Assembly (NCBI RefSeq): GCF_040760075.1
Contig: NZ_CP142884.1
Location: forward strand, 1,240,001-1,304,000
From: Sphingobacterium sp. R2
Lineage (GTDB): Bacteria > Bacteroidota > Bacteroidia > Sphingobacteriales > Sphingobacteriaceae
Direction of reading: 5' to 3'
DNA: 64,000 nucleotides
This document shows positions 36,029-44,735 of this stretch, piece by piece. The notes beneath the pieces were generated by a model. The model was not told the DNA's origin. It did not search any database and worked only from the letters and a program-made list of their open reading frames with translations. The position numbers and the translations under genes are program-made. How positions within the stretch are numbered: the stretch's first letter is position 1; each line of letters begins with the position of its first letter.

Positions 36029-36487
36029 ATGCTGAAGAGAGGATTGATTTTCGTACATGTACTTGTGTTGTTTTCTGTTGTTCAAGCAAGGGCGCAGGAA
36101 AAAGGTGGAGTAATTGTAACCAAAGATACGTTGATTACACAGCTTCAAAATTTCAGGGCAGCTATGGGAATCAATCCTGTCGAAAGCAAAGCGACAGCAG
36201 TACCTGCTAAGCCCATTGTCCGATCTGCGGCATCGAGGGTCAAAGTAAGAGGCTTTCGCGTCCAGATATTTGCTGGTTCGAGCAGAAATCAAGCGTTTTC
36301 GGAGCAGACACGTTTCCGAAACATGTATAAGGATATTGATACTTATATCACCTATGATGAACCCAATTATCGCGTCAAGGTAGGAGATTTTAGAAGTCGA
36401 TCGGAGGCAAATGCCTTCATGCGCGAGTTACGTCAATATTTTAACAATGTCTTTGTATTTTCGGAGAACGTTTTTGTCTATCAATAA
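36029..36487 (+). CDS. Secreted SPOR-domain protein
   Basis: 152 residues with a signal peptide (MLKRGLIFVHVLVLFSVVQARAQ). Residues 70-152 form a SPOR domain: GFRVQIFAGSSRNQAFSEQTRFRNMYKDIDTYITYDEPNYRVKVGDFRSRSEANAFMRELR. SPOR domains bind denuded glycan strands of peptidoglycan at division sites. The linker between (about 23-68) is Ala/Val/Lys-rich. It lies 20 bases after secA and 15 before the M20 gene, on one strand, so they may be co-transcribed. Confidence 0.85.
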   Translation: MLKRGLIFVHVLVLFSVVQARAQEKGGVIVTKDTLITQLQNFRAAMGINPVESKATAVPAKPIVRSAASRVKVRGFRVQIFAGSSRNQAFSEQTRFRNMYKDIDTYITYDEPNYRVKVGDFRSRSEANAFMRELRQYFNNVFVFSENVFVYQ

Positions 36488-36502
36488 TTCAATCAACCTT
36501 TT

Positions 36503-37693
36503 ATGGCAAGTACGAAAGAAAAAGTCCTGGCCCTAGCTCATCAATATTTTGAAGATACGGTTTCCAATCGTAGACATCTTCATCAGAATCCTGAACTTTC
36601 CTTCGAAGAATACAATACCTCGGCTTTTGTAAAATCGCAGCTGGATCAATTGGGAATTCCCTATGAGGCTAAAGCCGATACAGGAATTGTCGCTTTAATC
36701 ACGGGTGACCTACCTTCCAATGAAGTAATTGCATTGCGTGCAGATATGGATGCTTTACCCATTCAGGAAGTGGAGGGGCGTTCATATGGATCTAAAAACC
36801 CAGGGGTGATGCATGCCTGTGGCCATGATGTACATACTTCTTCTCTTTTGGGGACAGCTAAAATATTGTATAGCCTAAAAGCTGAATTTGGAGGAACAAT
36901 CAAATTGATCTTCCAACCCGGCGAGGAGCGCTTACCAGGTGGTGCCTCTTTGATGATAAAAGAAGGGGCATTACAAGACCCTGCTCCATCGGCCATTATA
37001 GGACAGCATGTAATGCCTTTTATAGAAGTGGGAAAAGTTGGATTCCGTGAAGGTAAATATATGGCTTCATGCGACGAACTATTTATGACGGTAAAAGGAA
37101 GAGGCGGACACGGAGCTCACCCCCATCAGAATATCGATCCTATTGTAATCACAGCTCAGATTATTACCGCTTTGCAACAGGTAGCCAGTCGCTTTGCTGA
37201 CCCGCGTACACCAACGGTATTATCTTTTGGAAAGATAATGGCTAATGGGGCTACAAATATTATCCCCGATCAGGTTTATTTGGAAGGTACATTTCGAACA
37301 TTTGACGAGAAATGGCGTGCTGAAGCCCACGAAAGAATGGTGAAAATTGCTGTTGGAATCGCCGAAAGCATGGGGGCAACCTGTGAATTTGAAGTTCGTA
37401 AAGGATATCCCTTTCTAATCAATGAGCCTGAACTCACTAAAAGTGCGCGTGCTTTTGCAGAAGAATATCTCGGTAAGGAAAACGTTGTTGACCTAGATCT
37501 ATGGCCGGCAGCGGAAGATTTTTCGTATTATTCGCAGGAAATCGATGCTTGTTTTTATCGTTTGGGTACAGGTAATACAGCGCGAGGGATCTCTTCGGCT
37601 GTACATACACCGACCTTTGATGTGGATGAGGCTGCTTTGGAAATTAGTACGGGATTGATGGCTTACATTACCTTGCGTAGGCTCGGTTGTTAA
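36503..37693 (+). CDS. M20 family metal-dependent amidohydrolase
   Basis: 396 residues of the M20D type (N-acyl-amino-acid or hippurate hydrolase-like). Two-metal site residues: DMDALPIQE, HACGHDVHTSSLLG, PGEERLPGGASLMIKEGAL and the dimer-domain HGAHPHQNIDP; the C-terminal SAVHTPTFDVDE holds the last His. Substrate cannot be told from sequence; N-acetyl-diaminopimelate or N-acyl amino acids are possible. No signal peptide, so cytoplasmic. Located between the SPOR gene and the thiamine-pyrophosphokinase-like gene. Confidence 0.88.
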   Translation: MASTKEKVLALAHQYFEDTVSNRRHLHQNPELSFEEYNTSAFVKSQLDQLGIPYEAKADTGIVALITGDLPSNEVIALRADMDALPIQEVEGRSYGSKNPGVMHACGHDVHTSSLLGTAKILYSLKAEFGGTIKLIFQPGEERLPGGASLMIKEGALQDPAPSAIIGQHVMPFIEVGKVGFREGKYMASCDELFMTVKGRGGHGAHPHQNIDPIVITAQIITALQQVASRFADPRTPTVLSFGKIMANGATNIIPDQVYLEGTFRTFDEKWRAEAHERMVKIAVGIAESMGATCEFEVRKGYPFLINEPELTKSARAFAEEYLGKENVVDLDLWPAAEDFSYYSQEIDACFYRLGTGNTARGISSAVHTPTFDVDEAALEISTGLMAYITLRRLGC

Positions 37694-37702
37694 ATAGAAC
37701 CT

Positions 37703-38281
37703 ATGTCATCGCACCATATTGTCCGCGAAAATCAGGAACCGGCATTACTGATTGAAGATCTTTTTCTTATTGATGAAGAGGATTTGGGCCAGCTGTTGGA
37801 ATGGAGCCCAACCATTTTAATCCAAGAAGGAACAATGGATTTACTGGACGCCAGAGGGTATAAGTTCGATATTGTTTTTACAAAAAGTGCCATTAACGCA
37901 TCTCAGGAGAACCTAAAGGTAATTTCTTATGATGTTGCTTTTCTAAAAGCTGCGATCGAATACCTTATAGCACATCAATATAAAGCGGTAAATATTGTTT
38001 CGGATCAGTTGGATTTAGGCTATTATCGGGCCTATCTTGAGCAGATAAATATTGTTCTCTTGTCCAACGGCTTTCGTTATTATTTTGTGACAACAGGGTT
38101 TACCAAATGGAAGGCAGAAGGTGAGCGAATTCTGATAGGTGGCATTGATAAGGACGAAGATATTAAGTATACGGGATTGATCAAGATAAATGATAAGGAA
38201 TACGAAATGGAAAAGGATGGCTTATTAATACTTGAATTTTCCCAAGTAAAATACATTTTAATAGGAGAGAAGATCACATGA
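37703..38281 (+). CDS. Conserved protein, possibly thiamine-pyrophosphokinase-like
   Basis: 192 residues. The beginning (MSSHHIVRENQEPALLIEDL...DEEDLGQLLEWSPTILIQEGTMDLLDARGYKFDIVF) and the end (GLIKINDKEYEMEKDGLLILEF) resemble, from memory, Sphingobacteriaceae proteins annotated as thiamine pyrophosphokinase. Typical motifs of that enzyme (DGD near the N-terminus) are not obvious, so catalysis is doubtful. No signal peptide or membrane segment. The stop overlaps the start of the following GNAT gene by 4 bases, so they are coupled. The name should be treated as weak. Confidence 0.4.
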   Translation: MSSHHIVRENQEPALLIEDLFLIDEEDLGQLLEWSPTILIQEGTMDLLDARGYKFDIVFTKSAINASQENLKVISYDVAFLKAAIEYLIAHQYKAVNIVSDQLDLGYYRAYLEQINIVLLSNGFRYYFVTTGFTKWKAEGERILIGGIDKDEDIKYTGLIKINDKEYEMEKDGLLILEFSQVKYILIGEKIT

Positions 38282-38778
38282 TAACAATCGAACTGGCGGA
38301 GCAAAGCGATATCAGAAGCATTTCCAATATGGCTTATATCATTTGGCCGCTTACTTATGCTGAAGTACTTTCGCAAGATCAAATCGACTTTATGCTGGAA
38401 AAAAATTATACAGTGGAAGGACTTGCGGAAAGTATGGTCAATGGTCAGTTTTTTTATGTATTGAAAGAAGATGGTATCGGGCAAGGGTTTATTGCATTGA
38501 AGACGCTCGAAGATCGCGTACGTATCGAAAAACTCTACTTGATGCCGAGTGTACAGGGTAAAGGGTTCGGAAAAACACTGATAGACTTCGCTTCAGAAAA
38601 AACTGTTCTAAAAGGAAGAGGTATTCTTGAACTGAATGTCAACAGGAATAACCCTGCTTATCATTTTTATTTGAAGCAGGGCTTTAAAGTAGTTCAAACC
38701 GTCGATATTCCTTATTATGACTATGTACTAAACGACTATGTTATGCAGAAGGAGGTCAAAGCGACTGCTGTTTCTTAA
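38278..38778 (+). CDS. GNAT family N-acetyltransferase
   Basis: 166 residues with the GNAT fold: AEQSDIRSISNMAYIIW at the start, acetyl-CoA binding motif A in IEKLYLMPSVQGKGFGKTLIDFA, and ELNVNRNNPAYHFYLKQGFKV near the end (motif B). Substrate unknown. Its start overlaps the previous gene by 4 bases, and its stop overlaps the stop of the convergent M28 peptidase gene. Confidence 0.85.
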   Translation: MITIELAEQSDIRSISNMAYIIWPLTYAEVLSQDQIDFMLEKNYTVEGLAESMVNGQFFYVLKEDGIGQGFIALKTLEDRVRIEKLYLMPSVQGKGFGKTLIDFASEKTVLKGRGILELNVNRNNPAYHFYLKQGFKVVQTVDIPYYDYVLNDYVMQKEVKATAVS

Positions 38779-40079
38779 TCTTTCAGTTTTTCCACTCGAG
38801 AAGGTGTTTGTCTGCCTTCGACAATTCCTGCGGCACCTATCGCGATAGCTTCTATACTCGAAATGATATTTTGAACGTTTAGCGTAGATACTTCATCTTT
38901 TACGGTGTGATAGTATTCATCCTTGTCCATTTGGGAGGTTGAGAACGAATGTGCCGGGACCCCCTTGGCCGCTAGCACAGCATTGTCACTTCGGTAAAAC
39001 AGATTCTGTTTAGTGTAAGGGTCGGGGTAGAATCTGAAGGTCGTATTTTTCAGATTCTCCTGCATCAATTGGCCCAGATTGGATTGATCGTATCCGGTAA
39101 TGTACACGGTATTAGGGCCGAATTTAGAATCTTTTCCAATCATTTCCATATTGATCATGGCCACTACTTGGTCGGCATCGATATGGTTGGAAAAATATTT
39201 TGAGCCGTACATGCCCAGTTCTTCTGCGGTAAAGGCAACGAAAATAAGAGTCCTTTCATTCTTATTCTGTTTTTTGTAATAATCTGCGAGGGTCAACATT
39301 GCCGTCACGCCCGAGGCATCATCATCTGCTCCATTGGCAATGGAATCTTGATCAACAGCCGGAAGAATACCAATATGGTCGTAATGTCCCGAAAAGATGA
39401 CGTATTCGTTGGGCTTACTTTTTCCAGGAATAATGCCCGCCACATTGAACAGTGGAAATTTTTGAAGAGCTTTTTTAATCTGAATTTTATAAGTTGTCGG
39501 GATTTCCTTTGTCAGGAGATAGACAATTGAAGGTTTCTGTACTGTAGCATCTTCGATAAATTTAGGCGAATTAAGCATTTGACCAAAACGGACAAAATAG
39601 TTTTCAAAAGAGGGATCTACCAATACAAGTGTATTTTCTTTGGACAAAGAATGTTCTCTAAATACTTTGGAAAAATCATCCCCCGATTTTATTTTCACAA
39701 TAGTTATAGCGCTTTTATTATCCCATTCCAAATCCATCTGGTGGCCAAGTGAAATAATGTGATCTGCAGGAATAACCTGGTTATTTACCGTTGCAGATTT
39801 GCTCACTGGGGAGACTTTATCTAGTTCAAAAGATTGTCTATAGCTTTGTTCTGCATAGGGTGTGAGACCTATTCTTTTCATTTCGCCGGCAATAAAATCT
39901 GCTGCTTTTTCAATATCTTTTGTGAGTGCAGATCTACCACGCATATCGTCAGCAGCCAAGGTATGGAGTATACGGCTAACATCTTGGCGTTGCTGATTGG
40001 AAATAACCTGTTGTCCATAGGTAATTGCCGAAATTGCCAGCAAAGATAAGGATAAAATAATTTTAGGTATTGAATTCAT
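38775..40079 (-). CDS. Secreted M28 family aminopeptidase
   Basis: 434 residues with a signal peptide (MNSIPKIILSLSLLAISAITYGQ). The peptidase domain follows a PA-like insertion (about residues 100-200). Two-zinc site motifs: SGHYDHIGI, GADDDASGVTAMLTLADYY, FVAFTAEELGMYGSKYF, NMEMIGKD and the last His in AHSFSTSQMDKDEYYHTVKDE. Acts on peptides in the periplasm or outside. It runs head-on into the GNAT gene with a 4-base overlap of the ends. Confidence 0.88.
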   Translation of the reverse strand: MNSIPKIILSLSLLAISAITYGQQVISNQQRQDVSRILHTLAADDMRGRSALTKDIEKAADFIAGEMKRIGLTPYAEQSYRQSFELDKVSPVSKSATVNNQVIPADHIISLGHQMDLEWDNKSAITIVKIKSGDDFSKVFREHSLSKENTLVLVDPSFENYFVRFGQMLNSPKFIEDATVQKPSIVYLLTKEIPTTYKIQIKKALQKFPLFNVAGIIPGKSKPNEYVIFSGHYDHIGILPAVDQDSIANGADDDASGVTAMLTLADYYKKQNKNERTLIFVAFTAEELGMYGSKYFSNHIDADQVVAMINMEMIGKDSKFGPNTVYITGYDQSNLGQLMQENLKNTTFRFYPDPYTKQNLFYRSDNAVLAAKGVPAHSFSTSQMDKDEYYHTVKDEVSTLNVQNIISSIEAIAIGAAGIVEGRQTPSRVEKLKD

Positions 40080-40150
40080 ATAAAGCTCAGTAATATCTGC
40101 ATGAAGATAAGGAAAATTCTATAAGTGGACAGCGGGCGGAAAAAATGTAG

Positions 40151-40158
40151 TATATTTG
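40151..40158 (+). promoter_or_regulatory. TATATTTG -7 element of the rhodanese gene
   Basis: TATATTTG fits TAnnTTTG and ends 19 bases before the ATG at 40178. Confidence 0.45.
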
Positions 40159-40177
40159 ACTATTAAATTGTTTGAAA

Positions 40178-40492
40178 ATGAAAGAAGTATCTGTAGAAGA
40201 ATTAAAGAATAAAATCGATAACAAGGAGGATTTTCAATTGATTGATGTTCGGGAACCGTTTGAATATGAAGTATCAAATCTAAATGGATTGAATATACCG
40301 CTTTCGGGCATATTGATCGAGGCTGATAAGATCGCAAAGGATAAGCCGGTGATCGTACAATGCCGTTCAGGAAAGCGTTCTGCGCAGGCAATCATGTTAT
40401 TGGAACAACAGGGTTTTGACAACCTGTCAAATCTAAAGGGCGGAATATTGGCTTGGAAAGAGGAGATCGACCCCGAGTTAGACGTTTATTAA
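40178..40492 (+). CDS. Single-domain rhodanese-like protein
   Basis: 104 residues from the ATG at 40178 (MKEVSVEELKN); two upstream codons in frame are ignored. The rhodanese domain is complete: FQLIDVREPFEYEVSNLNGLNIPL and the active-site loop QCRSGKRSAQA with the catalytic Cys. It could transfer sulfur to thiophilic acceptors; substrate unknown. No signal peptide, so cytoplasmic. One base separates it from the next small membrane protein; the three genes to 41025 form one unit ending in a terminator. Confidence 0.88.
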   Translation: MKEVSVEELKNKIDNKEDFQLIDVREPFEYEVSNLNGLNIPLSGILIEADKIAKDKPVIVQCRSGKRSAQAIMLLEQQGFDNLSNLKGGILAWKEEIDPELDVY

Positions 40493-40493
40493 A

Positions 40494-40793
40494 ATGAAGA
40501 ATTTAGAGCAACAGACTAAACAAGCTTTCCTGTTTAGTCTTGCTTTTTATATCGTTGCCATGTTGGCGCGAATATTTAACCTTGGCGTTTTCCCTATGCT
40601 GGGAAGCCTTTCGATCTTATTATCGCTAATATGGGTGATTTTGGTTCTACGGGAAATCATGCTTTCAAGAACGATCTCCAATACTGAACGGATGGTTATG
40701 GCTTTGACGATTGTTTTATTGAATATTGTTGGTGGGGCATTCTATTTCTTCGGTGGATGGAGAGAACGGGTATTAGGAGTAACAAAAAAATAA
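40494..40793 (+). CDS. Small membrane protein
   Basis: 99 residues with three hydrophobic segments (FLFSLAFYIVAMLARIF, LGSLSILLSLIWVILVL, MALTIVLLNIVGGAFYF). Not recognised. Starts one base after the rhodanese stop and is followed one base later by another small membrane protein. Confidence 0.65.
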   Translation: MKNLEQQTKQAFLFSLAFYIVAMLARIFNLGVFPMLGSLSILLSLIWVILVLREIMLSRTISNTERMVMALTIVLLNIVGGAFYFFGGWRERVLGVTKK

Positions 40794-40794
40794 T

Positions 40795-41025
40795 ATGTTA
40801 AAGTATTTTTTTCTAAATATAGTTTTAAGTTTAGCCATTGTGTTTTTAATCTACAGTGGTTTTGAAGGATATAAGGCCGGGAACATGCTGGTAACAGGAT
40901 TGTCTATCGCCTTTTTGGTCGTATTGATTTATCTGCGCGTAGTTTTGAGCAAACGAGTTCGGTCGCTTATTCAACAGAAGGAGAACGGTAAACAACAATC
41001 TACTGCAAAACAAAAGAAGAAGTAA
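40795..41025 (+). CDS. Small membrane protein with basic tail
   Basis: 76 residues: two hydrophobic segments (YFFLNIVLSLAIVFLIY and MLVTGLSIAFLVVLIYL), then a basic Lys/Gln tail (KRVRSLIQQKENGKQQSTAKQKKK). Not recognised. Last gene of the rhodanese unit; a strong terminator follows at once. Confidence 0.6.
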   Translation: MLKYFFLNIVLSLAIVFLIYSGFEGYKAGNMLVTGLSIAFLVVLIYLRVVLSKRVRSLIQQKENGKQQSTAKQKKK

Positions 41026-41026
41026 T

Positions 41027-41057
41027 AAAAAAAGCCTGCTTTAAGCAGGCTTTTTTT
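41027..41057. terminator. Bidirectional terminator before gcvT
   Basis: Perfect stem AGCCTGCTT / AAGCAGGCT with a single-base loop, seven A before and seven T after, between two convergent genes. Confidence 0.85.
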
Positions 41058-41058
41058 A

Positions 41059-42141
41059 TTACTTCACAAATGGTGGTTTTGTTACTTTTGCTTTGATTTT
41101 TTGATTACGGATGAGAATGAAGATTTCACTACCATCTTTTGAAAAAGCTGTATCCACATAACCCAATCCAATTGATTTTTTTAATGTTGGGGATTGCGTT
41201 CCCGAAGTTACACGTCCAATTACATTTCCTTCGGCATCGACAATTTCATAATCATGACGTGGAATGCCTCTGTCAATCATTTCGAAACCGACGAGCTTTT
41301 TCTTCAGACCAGCTTCTTTTTCCGCTTTGAGTGCTTTAGAGTTCACAAAGTCTTTTGTAAACTTCGTTACCCAGCCCAATCCACCTTCTAAAGGCGATGT
41401 ATGATCATCGATATCATTTCCATATAGGCAGAAGCCCATTTCTAGGCGTAGGGTATCGCGGGCACCTAAACCAATTGGTTTGATTCCATAAGTCTTACCC
41501 GCCTCAAAAATAGCGTCCCAAACTTTCTGCGCATCTTCATTGGCCACATAAATTTCAAAACCTCCAGCGCCAGTATATCCTGTTGCAGAGACCAAAACAT
41601 TCTCTACACCCGCAAATGTACCTTTTGCAAAAGTGTAATATTCCATGGGAGCTAATTCGATATCGGTAAGCGATTGAAGTGCATCAGCAGCCTTAGGTCC
41701 TTGAACAGCAAATAAGGAAGTTTGATCTGAGATATTTTTCATCTCTACTCCATCCGTATTATACTTTGATATCCAGTTCCAATCTTTTTCGATATTCGAC
41801 GCATTGACAACCAAAAAATACGTTTTATCGTCTATACGGTAAGTTAGGAAGTCATCAACTACACCGCCAGTTTCATTTGGGATATAAGCATATTGAACTT
41901 TCCCATCGTATAATTTTGACACATCATTGGAAGAGATTTTTTGAAGTAGGTCCAGGGCTTTTTCACCTTTTAAGATGAATTCACCCATATGGCTTACATC
42001 AAAAACTCCTACACCTGTACGAACTGTTTCGTGCTCATCATTAATGCCCGTATATTGTACCGGCATGTTGAAGCCTGCAAAGGGAACCATTTTTGCTCCT
42101 AAAGCAATGTGCGTCTCCGAAAGGGCGGTATTTTTTAACAT
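41059..42141 (-). CDS. gcvT: Aminomethyltransferase (glycine cleavage T protein)
   Basis: GcvT transfers the methylene group from lipoyl-aminomethyl H protein to tetrahydrofolate, releasing ammonia. Visible: [68 protein letters not shown] and the C-terminal [20 protein letters not shown]. 360 residues, normal. Its partner gcvP is also in this window at 58458, 17 kb away; gcvH was not found. Confidence 0.96.
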   Translation of the reverse strand: MLKNTALSETHIALGAKMVPFAGFNMPVQYTGINDEHETVRTGVGVFDVSHMGEFILKGEKALDLLQKISSNDVSKLYDGKVQYAYIPNETGGVVDDFLTYRIDDKTYFLVVNASNIEKDWNWISKYNTDGVEMKNISDQTSLFAVQGPKAADALQSLTDIELAPMEYYTFAKGTFAGVENVLVSATGYTGAGGFEIYVANEDAQKVWDAIFEAGKTYGIKPIGLGARDTLRLEMGFCLYGNDIDDHTSPLEGGLGWVTKFTKDFVNSKALKAEKEAGLKKKLVGFEMIDRGIPRHDYEIVDAEGNVIGRVTSGTQSPTLKKSIGLGYVDTAFSKDGSEIFILIRNQKIKAKVTKPPFVK

Positions 42142-42164
42142 AAAAATTAAGTTTTAGTCAGCTG

Positions 42165-42172
42165 CAAATTTA
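42165..42172 (-). promoter_or_regulatory. TAAATTTG -7 element of gcvT
   Basis: On the minus strand TAAATTTG fits TAnnTTTG and ends 23 bases before the gcvT ATG. Confidence 0.4.
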
Positions 42173-42221
42173 ATAAAATATACGTGATTCCTCACTGTGA
42201 ATCTATTTTAGAACAATCGAT

Positions 42222-43040
42222 TTAATTGTTGACTTTAAGGGAATAGACGGTCAGGTTATCATCGTCGCTATCGTTATCCTCACAAAGTAAGAAAACTAAA
42301 CCGTTGGCTGTTTCTTCTTTCAGCGTGATTCCTTCAAATTTGTGCTTTTCGGGAATTTCGAATGTCTCGGGTTTGCCAGAAAGATCTGAAGGTATTTTTC
42401 CAAGAAGGGAACCTCCGATTTCTCCATCCAGATAGGTCGATTTTGCGTCTTCGGCGGTAGCGATAAAATAGATTTCATTTCCAATCAGGGTCGCATCTGA
42501 GAAGCCTGTCGAGATGCCATTTAGCTTGGGTAGTTCAATCGGGATACATCGGGACTGGCCAGGAGAAAGCGAGTGATACTCTAAAATGGCATTTGTGCCT
42601 TTAGGACCATTTCCCCGGTTAAAAAATAGGATCTTGTCTTTTACATGAACAACACCTTCAATATTGAAGTCTTCTTTGGAAATACTGAATTTTTCCATTA
42701 AGGAAGAATAGATTTTACTGAAGTCTTCCTCGAGGACTGTTTTGCCGTCCCAAATAAAACGATGGTTTCTGTTTGGGGTAGAACCAGAACCATAAAGATA
42801 ATAGCGGCTTCCATCGAAAGTGATCGATTCCAAATCCAATTTAGCTGCTTTAGCAATGTTTTCCATCGGATCAGACTGGCGTAGTACCGTTTTAGACAAC
42901 TTTTGGTCTGCGATATGATAGCTGTAGATGTAATTGCTATTGTCAGAAACGATATGGATCTGCCTATCCTGATAGACAATACCAGAAGCTGCGGTGATAC
43001 CGGATATGCTCATGAAAGCTTCGAGAATCAATTTTAACAT
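42222..43040 (-). CDS. Beta-propeller-like conserved protein (DUF6929-like)
   Basis: 272 residues, mostly beta-strand, with repeating segments such as GIVYQDRQIHIVSDNSNYIYSY and LESITFDGSRYYLYGSGS. The overall pattern fits the DUF6929-like uncharacterised proteins in my recollection. No clear signal peptide: the first 19 residues MLKLILEAFMSISGITAAS are mildly hydrophobic, and a start at the Met of MSISG (43013) is possible. The ATG at 43040 overlaps the truC stop (ATGTTAA), suggesting coupling with truC. Confidence 0.55.
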   Translation of the reverse strand: MLKLILEAFMSISGITAASGIVYQDRQIHIVSDNSNYIYSYHIADQKLSKTVLRQSDPMENIAKAAKLDLESITFDGSRYYLYGSGSTPNRNHRFIWDGKTVLEEDFSKIYSSLMEKFSISKEDFNIEGVVHVKDKILFFNRGNGPKGTNAILEYHSLSPGQSRCIPIELPKLNGISTGFSDATLIGNEIYFIATAEDAKSTYLDGEIGGSLLGKIPSDLSGKPETFEIPEKHKFEGITLKEETANGLVFLLCEDNDSDDDNLTVYSLKVNN

Positions 43041-43726
43041 ACGTTGTTGAGATTTAGTATTTCCAATACGCGCTCGAAATCAGCTTGCAAGGTCGCTTTG
43101 ATATGTACGTCATCACCCGATAAAGGATGTTTAAAGGTTAGCTCCGACGCATGTAAGAGCATGGTATCCATTTGGTACGTTTCTTTCCAGAACTTATTTT
43201 GTTTGTTGCATCCATGCGGGCGATCGCCGATAATTGGATGGAAGATATGGGCGAAATGGCGGCGTAACTGATGCATACGACCTGTAATTGGATTGGCTTC
43301 GACGAGACTGTATCGTGACGTCGGAAATTTTCCGAAGGGAACGGCAAGCTCGCTTTGAGCAAGTAAACGAAAAGATGTTTGTGCTTCCTGAACCGTACCA
43401 TCGTCCCTTTTTAAGGGATAATCAATCAGACCTTCCGCTGGCGCGAAACCCCTGAGTACAGCGAGGTATTTTTTGTCGACCTTGCGCTCCTGAAAACTTT
43501 TTTGTAAATATTGGTCAGTCTCCTTATTTAGCGAAAATAGCAGTATGCCTCCAGTCTTCCTGTCCAAACGATGTGCCGGATAAACTGTTTTTCCTAGTTG
43601 GTCCCGAAGGAGCTGTAGCGCAAACTCTGAAGCATCGCGTGCGATAGAAGATCGGTGTACCAATAGTCCATGCGGTTTATTGATAGCAACGATAGATTCG
43701 TCTTCGTAAAGTATTTCTAAAGGCAT
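43034..43726 (-). CDS. truC: tRNA pseudouridine synthase TruC-like (RluA family)
   Basis: 230 residues with the RluA-family catalytic block AHRLDRKTGGILLFSLNK, containing the essential Asp. VEANPITGRMHQLRRHFAHIFHPIIGDRPHGCNKQN resembles TruC, which modifies U65 of tRNA in E. coli. There is no S4 domain at the N-terminus, as in TruC. First of two coupled genes (with the DUF6929-like gene); it starts 2 bases before the end of the preceding DUF4359 gene's neighbour gap, so may be co-transcribed with it. Confidence 0.8.
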   Translation of the reverse strand: MPLEILYEDESIVAINKPHGLLVHRSSIARDASEFALQLLRDQLGKTVYPAHRLDRKTGGILLFSLNKETDQYLQKSFQERKVDKKYLAVLRGFAPAEGLIDYPLKRDDGTVQEAQTSFRLLAQSELAVPFGKFPTSRYSLVEANPITGRMHQLRRHFAHIFHPIIGDRPHGCNKQNKFWKETYQMDTMLLHASELTFKHPLSGDDVHIKATLQADFERVLEILNLNNVC

Positions 43727-43727
43727 A

Positions 43728-44096
43728 TTAGATCTTTTTCAATGCAGCAATAATTTCGTCTGCTTTTTCATCAATTTTTGGGCTCAGCCAAATATGTTTG
43801 AAAGCTCCTCCACCTATGATCTGTTCGGTGCCCTGCCATTTTATTTTTGTTAAAGAAAACAAATAGTAGTTGTCTACCACGACCGAAGTTTGAATAAATT
43901 TATCGACAATGTCATTTCCGAAGAGCTGCATTCCCAAGCCAAAAAACTCTCTATCTTTGGCATGGAGCTGATTTTTTAATAATTGTTCGGCTTTCGCACG
44001 TACAATTTTTTCATGTTCCTCTTTGCTGGGGTTCGTCAAAATTGCGGCCAGCATGACGATGATCAAAATCAGTGCAAATATTCTTTTTTTACTCAT
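43728..44096 (-). CDS. DUF4359-like small protein with N-terminal membrane anchor
   Basis: 122 residues: one N-terminal hydrophobic segment (RIFALILIIVMLAAILT), then a soluble part with EEHEKIVRAKAEQLL and VVVDNYYLFSLTKIKWQGTEQIIGGGAFKHIW. This resembles DUF4359, a family seen across Bacteroidota. Function unknown. Ends one base before truC starts on the same strand. Confidence 0.65.
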   Translation of the reverse strand: MSKKRIFALILIIVMLAAILTNPSKEEHEKIVRAKAEQLLKNQLHAKDREFFGLGMQLFGNDIVDKFIQTSVVVDNYYLFSLTKIKWQGTEQIIGGGAFKHIWLSPKIDEKADEIIAALKKI

Positions 44097-44241
44097 TTTA
44101 AATTCGAGATTAAGTTTTGGATGTCATAACGGGATAACTATCGCCATCAAAATTATTAAATAGATATTAGATATAGGGCATTGTTTCCCCAGAAATACCA
44201 AGGATTCCATTTTAGCGGAAGAATGACAGGAATTGTTGGCA

Positions 44242-44733
44242 TTAGATACCATTCAGCAGCGAAAAAGCCCAAGAAAAAAAGGTCCAAATAAGATATAACG
44301 TAACCGAAATGAGGAGTAAAAAAACAATTAGTATACTGATGATGATGCCAATGCCCGATCCGGTATGCTTTCCTTCGTAATAGTGTTGTCTGAGCAATTT
44401 GATGTTCTTTTCGTTGGCCTTGCTAAAGAAATCGAGCAAGTTTCCGAGTAGTGGAATGCTACCAAGAATCGCGTCCAGTGATATGTTCAAAAGCATCCGT
44501 ATAACGAGCTTGGGGCTGGCACCGTTACGCCACATGGCAATTACAAGGATTAAAGATGTACCAAAGCCTGCTATCGCACCGCCTAGGGGAATAAGGTTTA
44601 ACAGCGGATCTAGGCCAAACCGAAAGCCTCCAATTTTAAACTGATTATCCATTAACCAAGATATTCGGTCTATCCAACCGAAATCTTGGTCAATTTGTTT
44701 TAATTTATCTGCGGGAGTTTTCTCTCGATGCAT
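44242..44733 (-). CDS. DUF4112 membrane protein
   Basis: 163 residues with the DUF4112 pattern: IDRISWLMDNQFKIGGFRFGLDPLLNLIPLGGAIAGFGTSLILVIAM and LDAILGSIPLLGNLLDFFSKANEKNIKLLRQH. Two to three membrane segments are visible, the last near the C-terminus (IGIIISILIVFLLLISVTLYLIWTFF). Function unknown. Two bases separate it from the SIMPL-domain gene upstream on the same strand. Confidence 0.8.
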   Translation of the reverse strand: MHREKTPADKLKQIDQDFGWIDRISWLMDNQFKIGGFRFGLDPLLNLIPLGGAIAGFGTSLILVIAMWRNGASPKLVIRMLLNISLDAILGSIPLLGNLLDFFSKANEKNIKLLRQHYYEGKHTGSGIGIIISILIVFLLLISVTLYLIWTFFSWAFSLLNGI

Positions 44734-44735
44734 GA

